64,000 nt of DNA, from contig NZ_CP044230.1 of the NCBI RefSeq assembly GCF_008727815.1, forward strand, positions 1,472,001 through 1,536,000, read 5' to 3'. Position numbers and translations under genes: made by a program. This DNA comes from Streptococcus sp. LPB0220 (GTDB taxonomy: Bacteria > Bacillota > Bacilli > Lactobacillales > Streptococcaceae). The first letter of the stretch is position 1; every line of letters starts with the position of its first letter. Under the pieces are notes generated by a model that did not search any database, was not told the origin of the DNA, and was given only the letters and a program-made list of their open reading frames with translations. Below are positions 49,433 through 58,076 of the stretch, piece after piece.

Positions 49433-50482
49433 ATGTCCGGAAACTATTCAACACGTGAATTCCGCGAGAAACTATATGATGACCTTCATGTTCGATTAAG
49501 AGATACAATGATTTTGATGTGTTCGATTTTTATTGCCTCTATAGGTCTAAATATGAATTCAACAGCTGTCATTATTGGAGCCATGCTGATTTCCCCTCTT
49601 ATGACACCGATTATTGGACTGGGGTTTGGTTTAGCTATTTTTGATACGCGTTTAATCAAGCAATCTCTACAGGTTTTATTTACTCAAGTATTGGTCAGTT
49701 TGCTTGTCTCGACTCTATATTTCTGGATTTCTCCCTTATCTTATGCAAGTAGCGAATTGATTGCACGAACCTCTCCAACCATTTGGGATGTTCTCATTGC
49801 TATTGCGGGTGGGATAGCAGGTGTCATTGGTTCAAGAAAAAAAGAAGCAAACAATATCGTGCCAGGAGTAGCTATCGCAACAGCTCTGATGCCACCTATC
49901 TGCACTGCAGGCTATGGTTTAGCTAATGGAAATGTACGATTTTTATTTGGGGCTCTCTATCTTTTCTTGATCAACTGTGTCTTTATCATGCTAATCAATA
50001 TTGTTGGAACAAGAATTATGATGAGACAATCTCCCTTAAGTTCATTTAAAGAGCTAAACATGAAAATGAGAATTGGGTTGATCTCCTTGATTGTATTATT
50101 GGTTCTTCCAGCCAGCTATTCAGCAGTCACTCTGACGATGGATCAAGCACGAAAAGAAGGGATCAAACAGTTTGTAGGAAAAGAGTTTGCCAATCATACG
50201 ATCATTAATCAAGTCTACAAGTCAAGTAGCAATGAATTGGTCTTGACAGTTGTTGGAGATCCGATTTCAGAAGAAGAATTAGAAACCATTCGCCAAAAAC
50301 AAGACTCTTACGGTATTCAATCTGTTCAATTGAAAGTCAATCAAGTACATAATTCGACAAAATTAGATAGTGAGACGACCAAGGAATTTTACGAAAACAT
50401 TGACAAGTATATCGATCAAAAACTCTCTGAAAAAGATTCACAAAACGATCTCGTAAAAGAAAATGAAGCAGACAAGGATTGA
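49433..50482 (+). CDS. DUF389 (TIGR00341) family membrane protein
   Basis: The 349-residue protein has about six helices in its first ~245 residues, with the family patterns NSTAVIIGAMLISPLMTPI and SRKKEANNIVPGVAIATALMPP. A soluble C-terminal domain and Lys/Asp/Glu-rich tail follow. The family is of unknown function, possibly transport. AAGGAG precedes the ATG. It lies between the thrS remnant and intact thrS, in the opposite orientation, and so appears to be an inserted gene. Confidence 0.85.
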   Translation: MSGNYSTREFREKLYDDLHVRLRDTMILMCSIFIASIGLNMNSTAVIIGAMLISPLMTPIIGLGFGLAIFDTRLIKQSLQVLFTQVLVSLLVSTLYFWISPLSYASSELIARTSPTIWDVLIAIAGGIAGVIGSRKKEANNIVPGVAIATALMPPICTAGYGLANGNVRFLFGALYLFLINCVFIMLINIVGTRIMMRQSPLSSFKELNMKMRIGLISLIVLLVLPASYSAVTLTMDQARKEGIKQFVGKEFANHTIINQVYKSSSNELVLTVVGDPISEEELETIRQKQDSYGIQSVQLKVNQVHNSTKLDSETTKEFYENIDKYIDQKLSEKDSQNDLVKENEADKD

Positions 50483-50628
50483 GGATAGTCAACTTATCTA
50501 ACTCATGGAAGCAAATCTTGGGAGGATATCCTATATCCAAAAGTTCATGGATAGAAAGGATTGTTGATGAGGATACTATTTGTGGCGATTTGACCGATCA
50601 CTACTAGCTCAGGTTAAACAAAATAGAA

Positions 50629-50662
50629 AAATCAACAACTGAAATAGTTGTTGCTTTTTCTT
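50629..50662. terminator. Bidirectional terminator between the DUF389 gene and thrS
   Basis: CAACAACT-gaaat-AGTTGTTG with A- and T-rich flanks lies between the two convergent genes. Confidence 0.8.
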
Positions 50663-50693
50663 ACTAAAAAATATTTATCAGACTGTGATCGTT

Positions 50694-52637
50694 TTATTTC
50701 TCAACACGAGATTTATTTGCAATATCTGCAAGAATCAATTCTACAAATGTATCTACCGGCATGGTTTCTGTTTCTTTTTGACCATAACGGCGAACGTTTA
50801 CAGCCTGCTCTTCCATTTCCTTGTCACCAACGATTAATTGGTAAGGAATTTTTTGAGTTTGAGAAGCACGAATCTTGAACTGCATTTTCTCATTGCGTTC
50901 GTCTACATCGGCACGGACACCACGGTCACGAAGTTTCTTAGCTACTTCCCAAGCGTAGTCCACGTGTTTTTCGTTCGATACTGGGATGAGAGTTACTTGG
51001 TGAGGGGCAAGCCAGGTTGGGAAAGCTCCCTTGTAGTTTTCAATCAAGATCGCAGTAAAGCGTTCCATGGTTGAGATTACCCCACGGTGGATCATGACTG
51101 GACGGTGTTCTTCCCCGTCTGCTCCAATGTAATGAAGATCAAAGCGTTCTGGAAGCAAGAAGTCCAATTGGATCGTAGAAAGAGTTTCTTCTTTACCAAG
51201 AGCTGTTTTCACTTGGATATCCAATTTTGGTCCGTAGAAGGCTGCTTCTCCTTCAGCTTCATAGTACTCAACACCCATATCATCAACGGCTGCTTTCAAC
51301 ATGCGTTGAGCATTTTCCCACATTTCATCGTTATCAAAGTATTTGTGTTTGTCTTCAGGATCACGGTAAGACAAGCGGAAACGATAATCTGTCAAGTTAA
51401 AGTCTTCATAAACATCGATGATCAATTGAAGGATCTTCTTGAATTCTTCCTCGATTTGTTCTGGAGCCACAAAAGTATGACCATCATTCAGAGACATTTC
51501 ACGCACACGTTGAAGACCAGTCAAAGCACCAGATTTTTCATAACGGTGCATCATACCGATTTCAGCGATACGGATTGGCAATTCACGGTAAGAGTGCACA
51601 TGATGTTTGTAGACTTCAATGTGGTGAGGACAGTTCATTGGACGAAGAACAAACTCTTCTCCATCCCCCATATCCATTGGTGGGAACATGTCTTCACGGT
51701 AGTGATCCCAGTGACCTGAAGTTTTATACAGTTCTACAGAAGCAATTGGTGGAGTGTAGACGTGTTGGTAGCCTGCTGCTACTTCTTTATCAACGATATA
51801 GCGTTCCAACTCACGACGGATGGTCGCACCATTTGGCAACCAGAATGGAAGACCTTGACCAACTTCTTGAGAAATCATGAAGAGGTCAAGCTCTTTACCA
51901 AGTTTACGGTGGTCACGTTCCTTAGCTTCTTCACGCATTTGAAGGTAGTTCTTCAAGTCTTTCTTGTCAAACCAAGCAGTACCATAGATCCGTTGCATCA
52001 TCGCATTGTCGCTATTCCCACGCCAGTAAGCACCAGCAACGTTCAGAAGGTGGAAGATTTGGATGCGACCAGTTGATGGGACGTGTGGTCCACGGCAAAG
52101 GTCAACGTATTCACCTTGACGGTAGATGGTCAACCCACCTTCGTCTTCTGAATGTTCTTCGATCAATTCTAATTTGTACGGATCATTTTTGAAGATTTCA
52201 CGCGCTTCATCTTTGGTCACTTCTTCACGAACAGATGGGAAGTTTTCTTTCACGATTTTCTTCATTTCTTCTTCGATACGAGGAAGGTCTTCGTTAGAGA
52301 TTTGACCAGCTTGGTTGTCTGTATCGTAGTAGAAACCATCTTCAATCGCTGGACCAACACCCAAGTGGATATCTGGGAAGAGGCGACGAGCTGCTTGGGC
52401 AAACAAGTGAGCTGCTGAGTGACGCAAGATGGGAAGAGCGTCTTCGTGATCAGGTGTCACGATTTCAATGCTTCCATCTTCAGTGATAGCACGAGTTGTG
52501 TCAATCAATTTGCCGTTGAATTTACCAGCAAGAGCTTTTTTAGCCAAAGAATTGCTGATAGATTGGGCAATTTCAAAAGTAGTAACGCCAGATTCGAATT
52601 CACGAACAGCGCCATCTGGGAAAGTAATCTTAATCAT
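50694..52637 (-). CDS. thrS: Threonyl-tRNA synthetase
   Basis: ThrS charges tRNA(Thr). The 647 residues comprise a TGS domain (1-62), the editing domain with HxxxH ([11 protein letters not shown]), a class II catalytic core with zinc ligand Cys in RPMNCPHH and later His residues, and the anticodon-binding C terminus. AAGGAG precedes the ATG at 52637. A T-box leader upstream controls it by tRNA(Thr) charging. A diverged copy of its last 20 codons remains at 49085-49156. Confidence 0.97.
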   Translation of the reverse strand: MIKITFPDGAVREFESGVTTFEIAQSISNSLAKKALAGKFNGKLIDTTRAITEDGSIEIVTPDHEDALPILRHSAAHLFAQAARRLFPDIHLGVGPAIEDGFYYDTDNQAGQISNEDLPRIEEEMKKIVKENFPSVREEVTKDEAREIFKNDPYKLELIEEHSEDEGGLTIYRQGEYVDLCRGPHVPSTGRIQIFHLLNVAGAYWRGNSDNAMMQRIYGTAWFDKKDLKNYLQMREEAKERDHRKLGKELDLFMISQEVGQGLPFWLPNGATIRRELERYIVDKEVAAGYQHVYTPPIASVELYKTSGHWDHYREDMFPPMDMGDGEEFVLRPMNCPHHIEVYKHHVHSYRELPIRIAEIGMMHRYEKSGALTGLQRVREMSLNDGHTFVAPEQIEEEFKKILQLIIDVYEDFNLTDYRFRLSYRDPEDKHKYFDNDEMWENAQRMLKAAVDDMGVEYYEAEGEAAFYGPKLDIQVKTALGKEETLSTIQLDFLLPERFDLHYIGADGEEHRPVMIHRGVISTMERFTAILIENYKGAFPTWLAPHQVTLIPVSNEKHVDYAWEVAKKLRDRGVRADVDERNEKMQFKIRASQTQKIPYQLIVGDKEMEEQAVNVRRYGQKETETMPVDTFVELILADIANKSRVEK

Positions 52638-52738
52638 GATTTTCTCCTTATAAAGTTTTTAGTAGCTAAATGGGTGGGAGGTGTCTTTGAACATTGGAAT
52701 CGTCACTCCTTTTGATGTCTTCATGAAGAAATCAAAAA

Positions 52739-52945
52739 AGCGACCTCCTCGAAAGGACGTCGCAACGTGGTTCCACCTTCATTTATGTTCCTCAAAAAAG
52801 AGGGACACCTCTGATTGGCTCTAACGTAGCCACCGTTTTATGTTTGCATAAAAGAATCACGAGTAGTCCCAAACCTATCCTCTACGCGATTTCCAGCCCC
52901 ACGCGCTCTCTATCAGATTTCCTAGATTTGATATGTCTCTGTCAG
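52739..52945 (-). promoter_or_regulatory. T-box riboswitch (thrS leader)
   Basis: On the minus strand the leader has the conserved T-box GGTGGAACCACG (52765-52776). It is followed by the terminator GCGACGTCC...GGAGGTCGC with a T-run (52731-52762), preceded by stem structures. Uncharged tRNA binding to the leader would favour the antiterminator and allow thrS expression. An ACT triplet lies in the likely specifier region, consistent with Thr, but the specifier loop was not fixed with certainty. Confidence 0.9.
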
Positions 52946-52990
52946 TTATTATAGCACGATTGAAAAATTTTGCAAGAAAAAGTTTCATTT

Positions 52991-54313
52991 TCAATCAAAG
53001 AAATGCGTGATTTTACGGATTTTCTTCACTTGTTTGACCGAAGCCTTCATCATCTTCACAGATCCATTGACCGGAAGAGCAATCACCTTGGTCGGGATTT
53101 TCACAATGGTCTTAGACATCCGCTTAACCCGACTTTGCTCAGGATTCAAATCATTTGAAAAGTCTTTAGAGATGATTTTATCCAAGTAAAATTCGTAGAC
53201 CCGACGGCCAAAGGTTGCTGCAGAAATATCATCAATCTTTTCTGCCCACTTGGTCTCATCGATTGGAGGCATCTCCTCAATCGCTTCAAGAATCGCTTGT
53301 GCCAGATCACTCTCTTCATAAAAGAGCTTTCCAAACATAGGGTCATCAATCACATGATCGAGATAAGGATTGCCATGAGCGATGATCGGGGTACCACTCG
53401 CAATACTCTCTAAATAAGTCAACCCTTGCGTCTCACTCGTTGAAGCTGAAATAAAGAAGTCAGCCGCCTTATAGTAAAGAGCTGTCTCATTTGGTGGGAT
53501 CATCCCTGTAAAGACAACCGCATCTGAAATCCCCAGTTTCGCCGCTTGTTTTTTCAAATCATCCAAATAAGGACCATCTCCAGCCACGATCAACTTAACT
53601 TTTGGATTGACCTTGAGGACATCAGGAAGAGCCGCAATAACAGCCTGAATATTCTTTTCATAAGAAACCCGCGACAGACTCAGTAAAAGCGTTTCATCTT
53701 CTGCGACTTCATATTTTTCACGAAGGGCTGCTGTCTCTGTCGGAGTGATTTCTGGTCGGTCAAACTTGGCCAAATCAATCCCTGTCGGAATAATGCGTTT
53801 TTCTGCCTTGACCTTGTACTTTTGGAGCAAGTCATAGACGATCTCACTAGGACAGATCACGCCGTCCAGATCATTCATATAACTTCTCACAATGTATTTG
53901 ACCATACTTGGGCGAATGACCATGCCTCTTGCAATATAGCGGACATAGTCCTCATACTGGGTATGGTAGGTATGAATGACTGGAATCCGCAACTCGCGTC
54001 CAATCCACACTCCCAAAAGGCCCAGTGAAAACTCAGTCTGGGTATGGATAATATCCAGCTGGTATTGCTTGGCAATGGCAAGCGCCTTTGAGAAGCCACG
54101 ATATGCAACGCGGCGGTCCTTAAAGGCGAAGAAAGGCACACTTGGAATCCGAATGATCTGCCAATCTTCATAGCGGTTGACATCTTTATCCGTTGTCGTA
54201 AAGATAAAGACCGTGTGACCCAATTTTTCTAATTCTGTTTTGAGCGTCCGAATACTGGTCGCCACTCCCGAAACTTGCGGGAAATAGGTATCTGTAAATA
54301 ACCCTACACGCAT
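52991..54313 (-). CDS. GT4-family glycosyltransferase, probable diacylglycerol glucosyltransferase
   Basis: The 440-residue protein has the GT-B fold of the GT4 family: the N-terminal DTYFPQVSGVATSI, and the sugar-nucleotide region SRVSYEKN and STSETQGLTYLE with the EX7E-type glutamates. A long basic C-terminal region suits membrane contact. Relatives in pneumococcus make monoglucosyl-diacylglycerol, the first step of membrane glycolipid synthesis and an anchor precursor for lipoteichoic acid. Its start lies 2 bases from the cpoA stop, so the two are coupled. Confidence 0.88.
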   Translation of the reverse strand: MRVGLFTDTYFPQVSGVATSIRTLKTELEKLGHTVFIFTTTDKDVNRYEDWQIIRIPSVPFFAFKDRRVAYRGFSKALAIAKQYQLDIIHTQTEFSLGLLGVWIGRELRIPVIHTYHTQYEDYVRYIARGMVIRPSMVKYIVRSYMNDLDGVICPSEIVYDLLQKYKVKAEKRIIPTGIDLAKFDRPEITPTETAALREKYEVAEDETLLLSLSRVSYEKNIQAVIAALPDVLKVNPKVKLIVAGDGPYLDDLKKQAAKLGISDAVVFTGMIPPNETALYYKAADFFISASTSETQGLTYLESIASGTPIIAHGNPYLDHVIDDPMFGKLFYEESDLAQAILEAIEEMPPIDETKWAEKIDDISAATFGRRVYEFYLDKIISKDFSNDLNPEQSRVKRMSKTIVKIPTKVIALPVNGSVKMMKASVKQVKKIRKITHFFD

Positions 54314-54314
54314 C

Positions 54315-55313
54315 TTACATCTCCAAAACTGTTTGATAGGCTTCGACCAATTGATAAGCCACTAAGTCGATCGAACGACTTTCAGCGACCTTGTAGCCCG
54401 CCTCCCGCTTGTCTACTTGTCCGTTCAAGACCTTGTTCAAGGAATCCACAAATTCGTCTACATTATGGCACAATTCAGAAGACGTCTCGTCGATCCAGCC
54501 ATTGTATACTGGAATATCCCGCAAGACCGTGTGCTGATGACTGGCCAAGGCTTCCAAAACAACGATTCCTTCTGTTTCTTCATAAGATGGGAAGAAGAAA
54601 GCATCTGAACCCGTCATGGCCCCTTGGAAGACCGCTCCCTTGAAGTAGCCAGGGAATTCCACATTACTTGGATGATCCTTTTCCACGATACGACGAATCT
54701 TACGCGGAATGATCCATTTGTTGATAGAACCTAGCCAGATAAAGCGCACATCCGGCATGCGACGAGCCACTTCTACGAAATCTTCAATCCCTTTGCGTTT
54801 AAAATAAAGCCCTGCACAGATGACAACCTTTTGGCCTTCTTGGATATTAAAATGCTTGCGAAAGACTTCTTCTTTTTTCGGATCCTTCTTGTATTTTTCC
54901 AAATCAATTCCATTGGAAACCGCGATAATCGGTGTGGTCACCCCATAAGACTGAATCAGGTGTTTGGAATACTCAGATGGCGTGATCACATAGTCTGCCT
55001 TTTGGTACATGTGAGCCAAATACTTCCCAAACAAGGGCGCAAAAAAGTTAGACCCGATAAAGGAATTTTCAAAATCCTCACGGGTTGAATGGCCATGCAT
55101 GATGACTTTCTTTCCACGACGCTTTGCTGCATGGAGCAAAAGGAAACTCCGTGGGCCATAGGTATTGATATGCACCACATCATAATCTCCTAAAATATCT
55201 GTCGTATACGGAATCCCAGCCAAATCCAGCGCATGCATTTGATGCTGCAAGGCTCGACCAATTCCTGATTTTTGTAATACGGATTTTCCTTCTAAATACA
55301 GTAAAACTTTCAT
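54315..55313 (-). CDS. cpoA: CpoA-like glycosyltransferase, second step of glycolipid synthesis
   Basis: The start is the ATG at 55313 (MKVLLYLEGKS), giving 332 residues; an upstream in-frame ATG precedes the -10 box. It is a GT4-type enzyme with HINTYGPRS, CAGLYFKRKGIEDF and SYEETEGIVVLEAL. CpoA of pneumococcus adds galactose to glucosyl-diacylglycerol and affects beta-lactam tolerance. No ribosome binding site precedes the ATG, and TTGCTG-N17-TATAAT ends 7 bases before it, so the mRNA is likely leaderless. Confidence 0.86.
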   Translation of the reverse strand: MKVLLYLEGKSVLQKSGIGRALQHQMHALDLAGIPYTTDILGDYDVVHINTYGPRSFLLLHAAKRRGKKVIMHGHSTREDFENSFIGSNFFAPLFGKYLAHMYQKADYVITPSEYSKHLIQSYGVTTPIIAVSNGIDLEKYKKDPKKEEVFRKHFNIQEGQKVVICAGLYFKRKGIEDFVEVARRMPDVRFIWLGSINKWIIPRKIRRIVEKDHPSNVEFPGYFKGAVFQGAMTGSDAFFFPSYEETEGIVVLEALASHQHTVLRDIPVYNGWIDETSSELCHNVDEFVDSLNKVLNGQVDKREAGYKVAESRSIDLVAYQLVEAYQTVLEM

Positions 55314-55320
55314 ACTTTCT

Positions 55321-55349
55321 ATTATACCGAAATAAAGAGTGCCCAGCAA
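55321..55349 (-). promoter_or_regulatory. cpoA promoter, transcription start at the ATG
   Basis: On the minus strand -35 TTGCTG (55344-55349) and -10 TATAAT (55321-55326) are 17 bases apart. The predicted start of transcription is base 55314, one base before the ATG. Confidence 0.65.
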
Positions 55350-55371
55350 GTCTCTACCTGTTTGCAGTATA

Positions 55372-55397
55372 AAAAAGAGGCTAGAACAGTTCTGTTC
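55372..55397 (-). repeat. Truncated copy of the ccpA terminator hairpin (direct repeat of 56829-56854)
   Basis: These 26 bases match 56829-56854 in 25 positions. Here the hairpin is broken: one arm (GAGGCTAGAACAG) is complete, but the pairing arm stops after CTGTTC. It marks one edge of the methyltransferase/TetR islet. Confidence 0.75.
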
Positions 55398-55415
55398 GAA
55401 ATTTAAAATTCTATT

Positions 55416-56003
55416 TTATTTATATACGGTATACAAAATCCAATTGCGATTCTGTTTTTCCTCAATTTTTGAAAAACCAATACTTGTTAGTAACTGACTA
55501 AATTCATGACTTGTACGATAATCTGTCATATGATAATGTATTTTTTCTTTTTCAGAAGCAATTATCAAAGTAGAATTGCTGGACATGACTCTATAAACTT
55601 CTTGAAAACTCTTTTTTATATCCTTCCAAAAAATATGGGTCTGAATAGCAAATATTCTATCAAAATAGTTATTTTGATAAGGCATATTCTCCACATTTCC
55701 AATCTTAAGTTGGACACTACCTTTTCTTATGGAATCTGAATGAACACGTTGGGCAGTTCTATATGATTCCTTAGAAATATCAATACCATGAATCTCAAGA
55801 TTTTTATTTAAAGCAAGAAGGTTCTTGATAGTACTCCCGCCACCGTAACCAATTTCTAAAATTCTATAATTATCTGAAATAGTAGTCTGTTTAATCGCCC
55901 AAAGACTAAGTTTTTTAAAATAGAATGACCATATTTTTGTGATGACTCTACCAATAAGACCACTAGGTTTTTGAGACTGCTTAATAAGAAATTCAGTTAA
56001 CAT
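55416..56003 (-). CDS. Class I SAM-dependent methyltransferase in an AT-rich islet
   Basis: The 195-residue protein has the SAM-binding motif I ILEIGYGGGSTIKNL (about 49-63), the acidic post-I HGIDISKE, and motif GNVENMPYQNNYFDRIFAIQ, as in small-molecule or quinone-type methyltransferases of the UbiE group. The substrate is not known. It is divergent from a TetR regulator and both are markedly more AT-rich than neighbours. A 13-base inverted repeat between them is the likely operator. Confidence 0.85.
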   Translation of the reverse strand: MLTEFLIKQSQKPSGLIGRVITKIWSFYFKKLSLWAIKQTTISDNYRILEIGYGGGSTIKNLLALNKNLEIHGIDISKESYRTAQRVHSDSIRKGSVQLKIGNVENMPYQNNYFDRIFAIQTHIFWKDIKKSFQEVYRVMSSNSTLIIASEKEKIHYHMTDYRTSHEFSQLLTSIGFSKIEEKQNRNWILYTVYK

Positions 56004-56027
56004 TAAATATCTTCCCTCAATTATTAT

Positions 56028-56061
56028 AAGTTTGAAATATCATTAATTATATTTCAAACTT
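56028..56061. promoter_or_regulatory. Probable TetR operator, perfect 13-bp inverted repeat
   Basis: AAGTTTGAAATAT (56028-56040) pairs perfectly with ATATTTCAAACTT (56049-56061) across 8 bases, next to the methyltransferase start. A half-like site ATTTCAAAGTT (about 56117-56127) lies just before the tetR -10 box TATAAT (56132-56137), which would allow autoregulation. Confidence 0.65.
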
Positions 56062-56159
56062 AATTGTATTGTAAATATCAGATATCGTCAAGAATTAATG
56101 AAATAATCTGAGATAAATTTCAAAGTTGTGCTATAATTGATATCAAATGGAGTGTTCAA

Positions 56160-56750
56160 ATGAATCAATATCAAAAAACAACAGAAAAAAAGAAGCAAGC
56201 TATTATTCAGTCTGCTCTTTCTTTATTTAAAGAAAAAGGGTTTAAAGAAACAAGTATACAATCAATTGCAAAAGTCGCAGAAGTTTCTCCTGTGTCAATC
56301 TACAATTACTTTGATAAGAAAGATAATTTAGTAGCTTTATGTATTAATGAATTGTTTAAAGACATCATACAAGAAGCTGAAAACATTCTACTCAGTAATA
56401 TAGATTATAAATCAAAATTAAATCAAGCCTTAGCTTTATGTCAGAAAAAAATAAGCCAACAGATTTCTAACTACTTTCAAGAAAAAACGTTAGAGGATCC
56501 TACTTTTACGAAACTTATGACAAAAGCGATAGATGAGAAAAAGCGTGAAATATATCGTGCATATATTGAGCTAGGTAAAAATGAAAATATAATTGCTAAA
56601 GATTTGTCAACAGAGGTTATATTAAACGTCATGAGTGCTCTCAATAGCACAGGAAATCATCTATCTCCAAATAAAAACATAGAAGACGAAACAAAACAAA
56701 TTCATCATATTTTGTTGTATGGTATTTTAACAAACTCTAGAACGATTTAA
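56160..56750 (+). CDS. TetR-family transcriptional regulator
   Basis: The 196-residue protein has an N-terminal TetR HTH (KKQAIIQSALSLFKEKGFKETSIQSIAKVAEVSPVSIYNYFDKKDNLVAL split across about residues 12-60), then a variable helical ligand-binding domain. GGAG precedes the ATG at 56160. It probably represses the divergent methyltransferase gene and itself through the inverted repeats in the shared gap. It is AT-rich and flanked by a duplicated terminator, so the pair was probably acquired together. Its ligand is unknown. Confidence 0.9.
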   Translation: MNQYQKTTEKKKQAIIQSALSLFKEKGFKETSIQSIAKVAEVSPVSIYNYFDKKDNLVALCINELFKDIIQEAENILLSNIDYKSKLNQALALCQKKISQQISNYFQEKTLEDPTFTKLMTKAIDEKKREIYRAYIELGKNENIIAKDLSTEVILNVMSALNSTGNHLSPNKNIEDETKQIHHILLYGILTNSRTI

Positions 56751-56828
56751 TTGTAACTTACACATCAATATTTGAACCAACACTCATTCAATTTCACTTC
56801 ATCATTACTTATGATTAATGACACATAT

Positions 56829-56862
56829 AAAAAGAAGCTAGAACAGTTCTGTTCTAGCCTCT
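56829..56862 (-). terminator. ccpA terminator (intact copy of the repeat at 55372-55397)
   Basis: On the minus strand GAGGCTAGAACAG-aa-CTGTTCTAGCTTC is followed by TTTTT. The near-perfect 14-base arms make a strong terminator after ccpA, preceded by another stem (TAGTAGAC...GTCTACTA). Confidence 0.88.
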
Positions 56863-56911
56863 CAGACTAGTAGACACGTCTTCCCAAGTCGAGACTCTAG
56901 TCTACTAATCC

Positions 56912-57916
56912 TTATTTTTTGGTCGTTCCACGTTGGTTGATCGTATGAGACAACAGTACTTCGCGTTCTTCCAACTCTTCTTTGTGCATGATCTTGGTCA
57001 ACATACGCATACTAATCGCACCAAGGTCATACAAGGGTTGGCCAATCGTTGATAGATTTGGACGCGTGTAACGAGTTACTTGTGAATCATCACTAGTAAT
57101 GATTTCAAAGTCTTCTGGTACTTTGATACCGTGATCAGACAAGCCGTTCAAGAGACCTGCAGCCAATTCATCCCCTGTTACAAAGGCAGCTGTTGCTTTT
57201 GACGCAATGATGCGTTCTGCCAAGTTATAACCTTCATCGTAACGGTACTTGGATTCAAACACAAGTCCTTCGCTGTAGCTCAATTTTTTCGCTTTCAAAG
57301 CTTCTTTGTAGCCTGTCAAACGAATTTTTCCATTGATATCATCCACCAATGGGCCACTTACAAAAGCAATTTTCTTGTTGTGTTTTACCAACTGTGTAAC
57401 AGCATCCACAGTCGCTTGCTTGTAGTCGATATTGACACTTGGTAATTGGTGTTCAACATCCACTGTACCAGCAAGAACAACTGGCGTACGAGAGCGTGAA
57501 AATTCTGAGCGAATCTTTTCTGTCAAATGATAGCCCATGAAAATGATCCCATCCACTTGTTTTGAAAAAAGGTTATTTACCACTGAAACTTCTTTGTCAT
57601 CGTCTTCATCGCTATTTGCAAGAACAATATTGTACTTGTACATTTCAGCAATGTCATCGATCCCCTTAGCCAATGTAGAGAAATAGCTATTCGTGATGTT
57701 TGGAATCACAACACCGACTGTTGTGGTTTTCTTGCTAGCAAGACCACGCGCAACAGCATTTGGACGGTAATCCAAGCGTTCGATCACTTCTAAAACTTTT
57801 TTACGTGTATTTTCTTTAACGTTTTTATTTCCATTTACTACACGACTAACGGTTGCCATTGAAACCCCTGCTTCACGGGCGACATCATAAATTGTAACTG
57901 TATCGTCTGTATTCAT
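56912..57916 (-). CDS. ccpA: CcpA, carbon catabolite control protein
   Basis: The start is the ATG at 57916 (MNTDDTVTIYDVA), preceded by AAAGGA; 334 residues. CcpA is the LacI-family master regulator of carbon catabolite repression and acts with HPr-Ser-P made by HprK. The N-terminal HTH (IYDVAREAGVSMATVSRVVNG) and hinge (NAVARGLASKKTTTVGV) are present, followed by the two-lobed core. It is divergent from pepQ, and a cre-like site lies between them. Confidence 0.96.
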   Translation of the reverse strand: MNTDDTVTIYDVAREAGVSMATVSRVVNGNKNVKENTRKKVLEVIERLDYRPNAVARGLASKKTTTVGVVIPNITNSYFSTLAKGIDDIAEMYKYNIVLANSDEDDDKEVSVVNNLFSKQVDGIIFMGYHLTEKIRSEFSRSRTPVVLAGTVDVEHQLPSVNIDYKQATVDAVTQLVKHNKKIAFVSGPLVDDINGKIRLTGYKEALKAKKLSYSEGLVFESKYRYDEGYNLAERIIASKATAAFVTGDELAAGLLNGLSDHGIKVPEDFEIITSDDSQVTRYTRPNLSTIGQPLYDLGAISMRMLTKIMHKEELEEREVLLSHTINQRGTTKK

Positions 57917-57981
57917 AAGATTTCCTTTCATTGTTGAAAATTTCGTTTTCACTCTCTAATTAATCCTATTTTATCACTTAT

Positions 57982-57995
57982 TGTAAACACTTTCA
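57982..57995. promoter_or_regulatory. cre-like CcpA operator between ccpA and pepQ
   Basis: TGAAAGTGTTTACA on the minus strand fits the cre pattern TGNAANCGNTNNCA with one mismatch. It lies about 66 bases upstream of the ccpA start and 80 bases upstream of pepQ, so CcpA may regulate both genes. Confidence 0.6.
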
Positions 57996-58076
57996 AGCAT
58001 TTTGGTAAAATTTTGTAAACTCTTGCTTTTTTGGGGAAAATTTGACAAAATAGATCCATAGAAAGAAGGTAGCATT

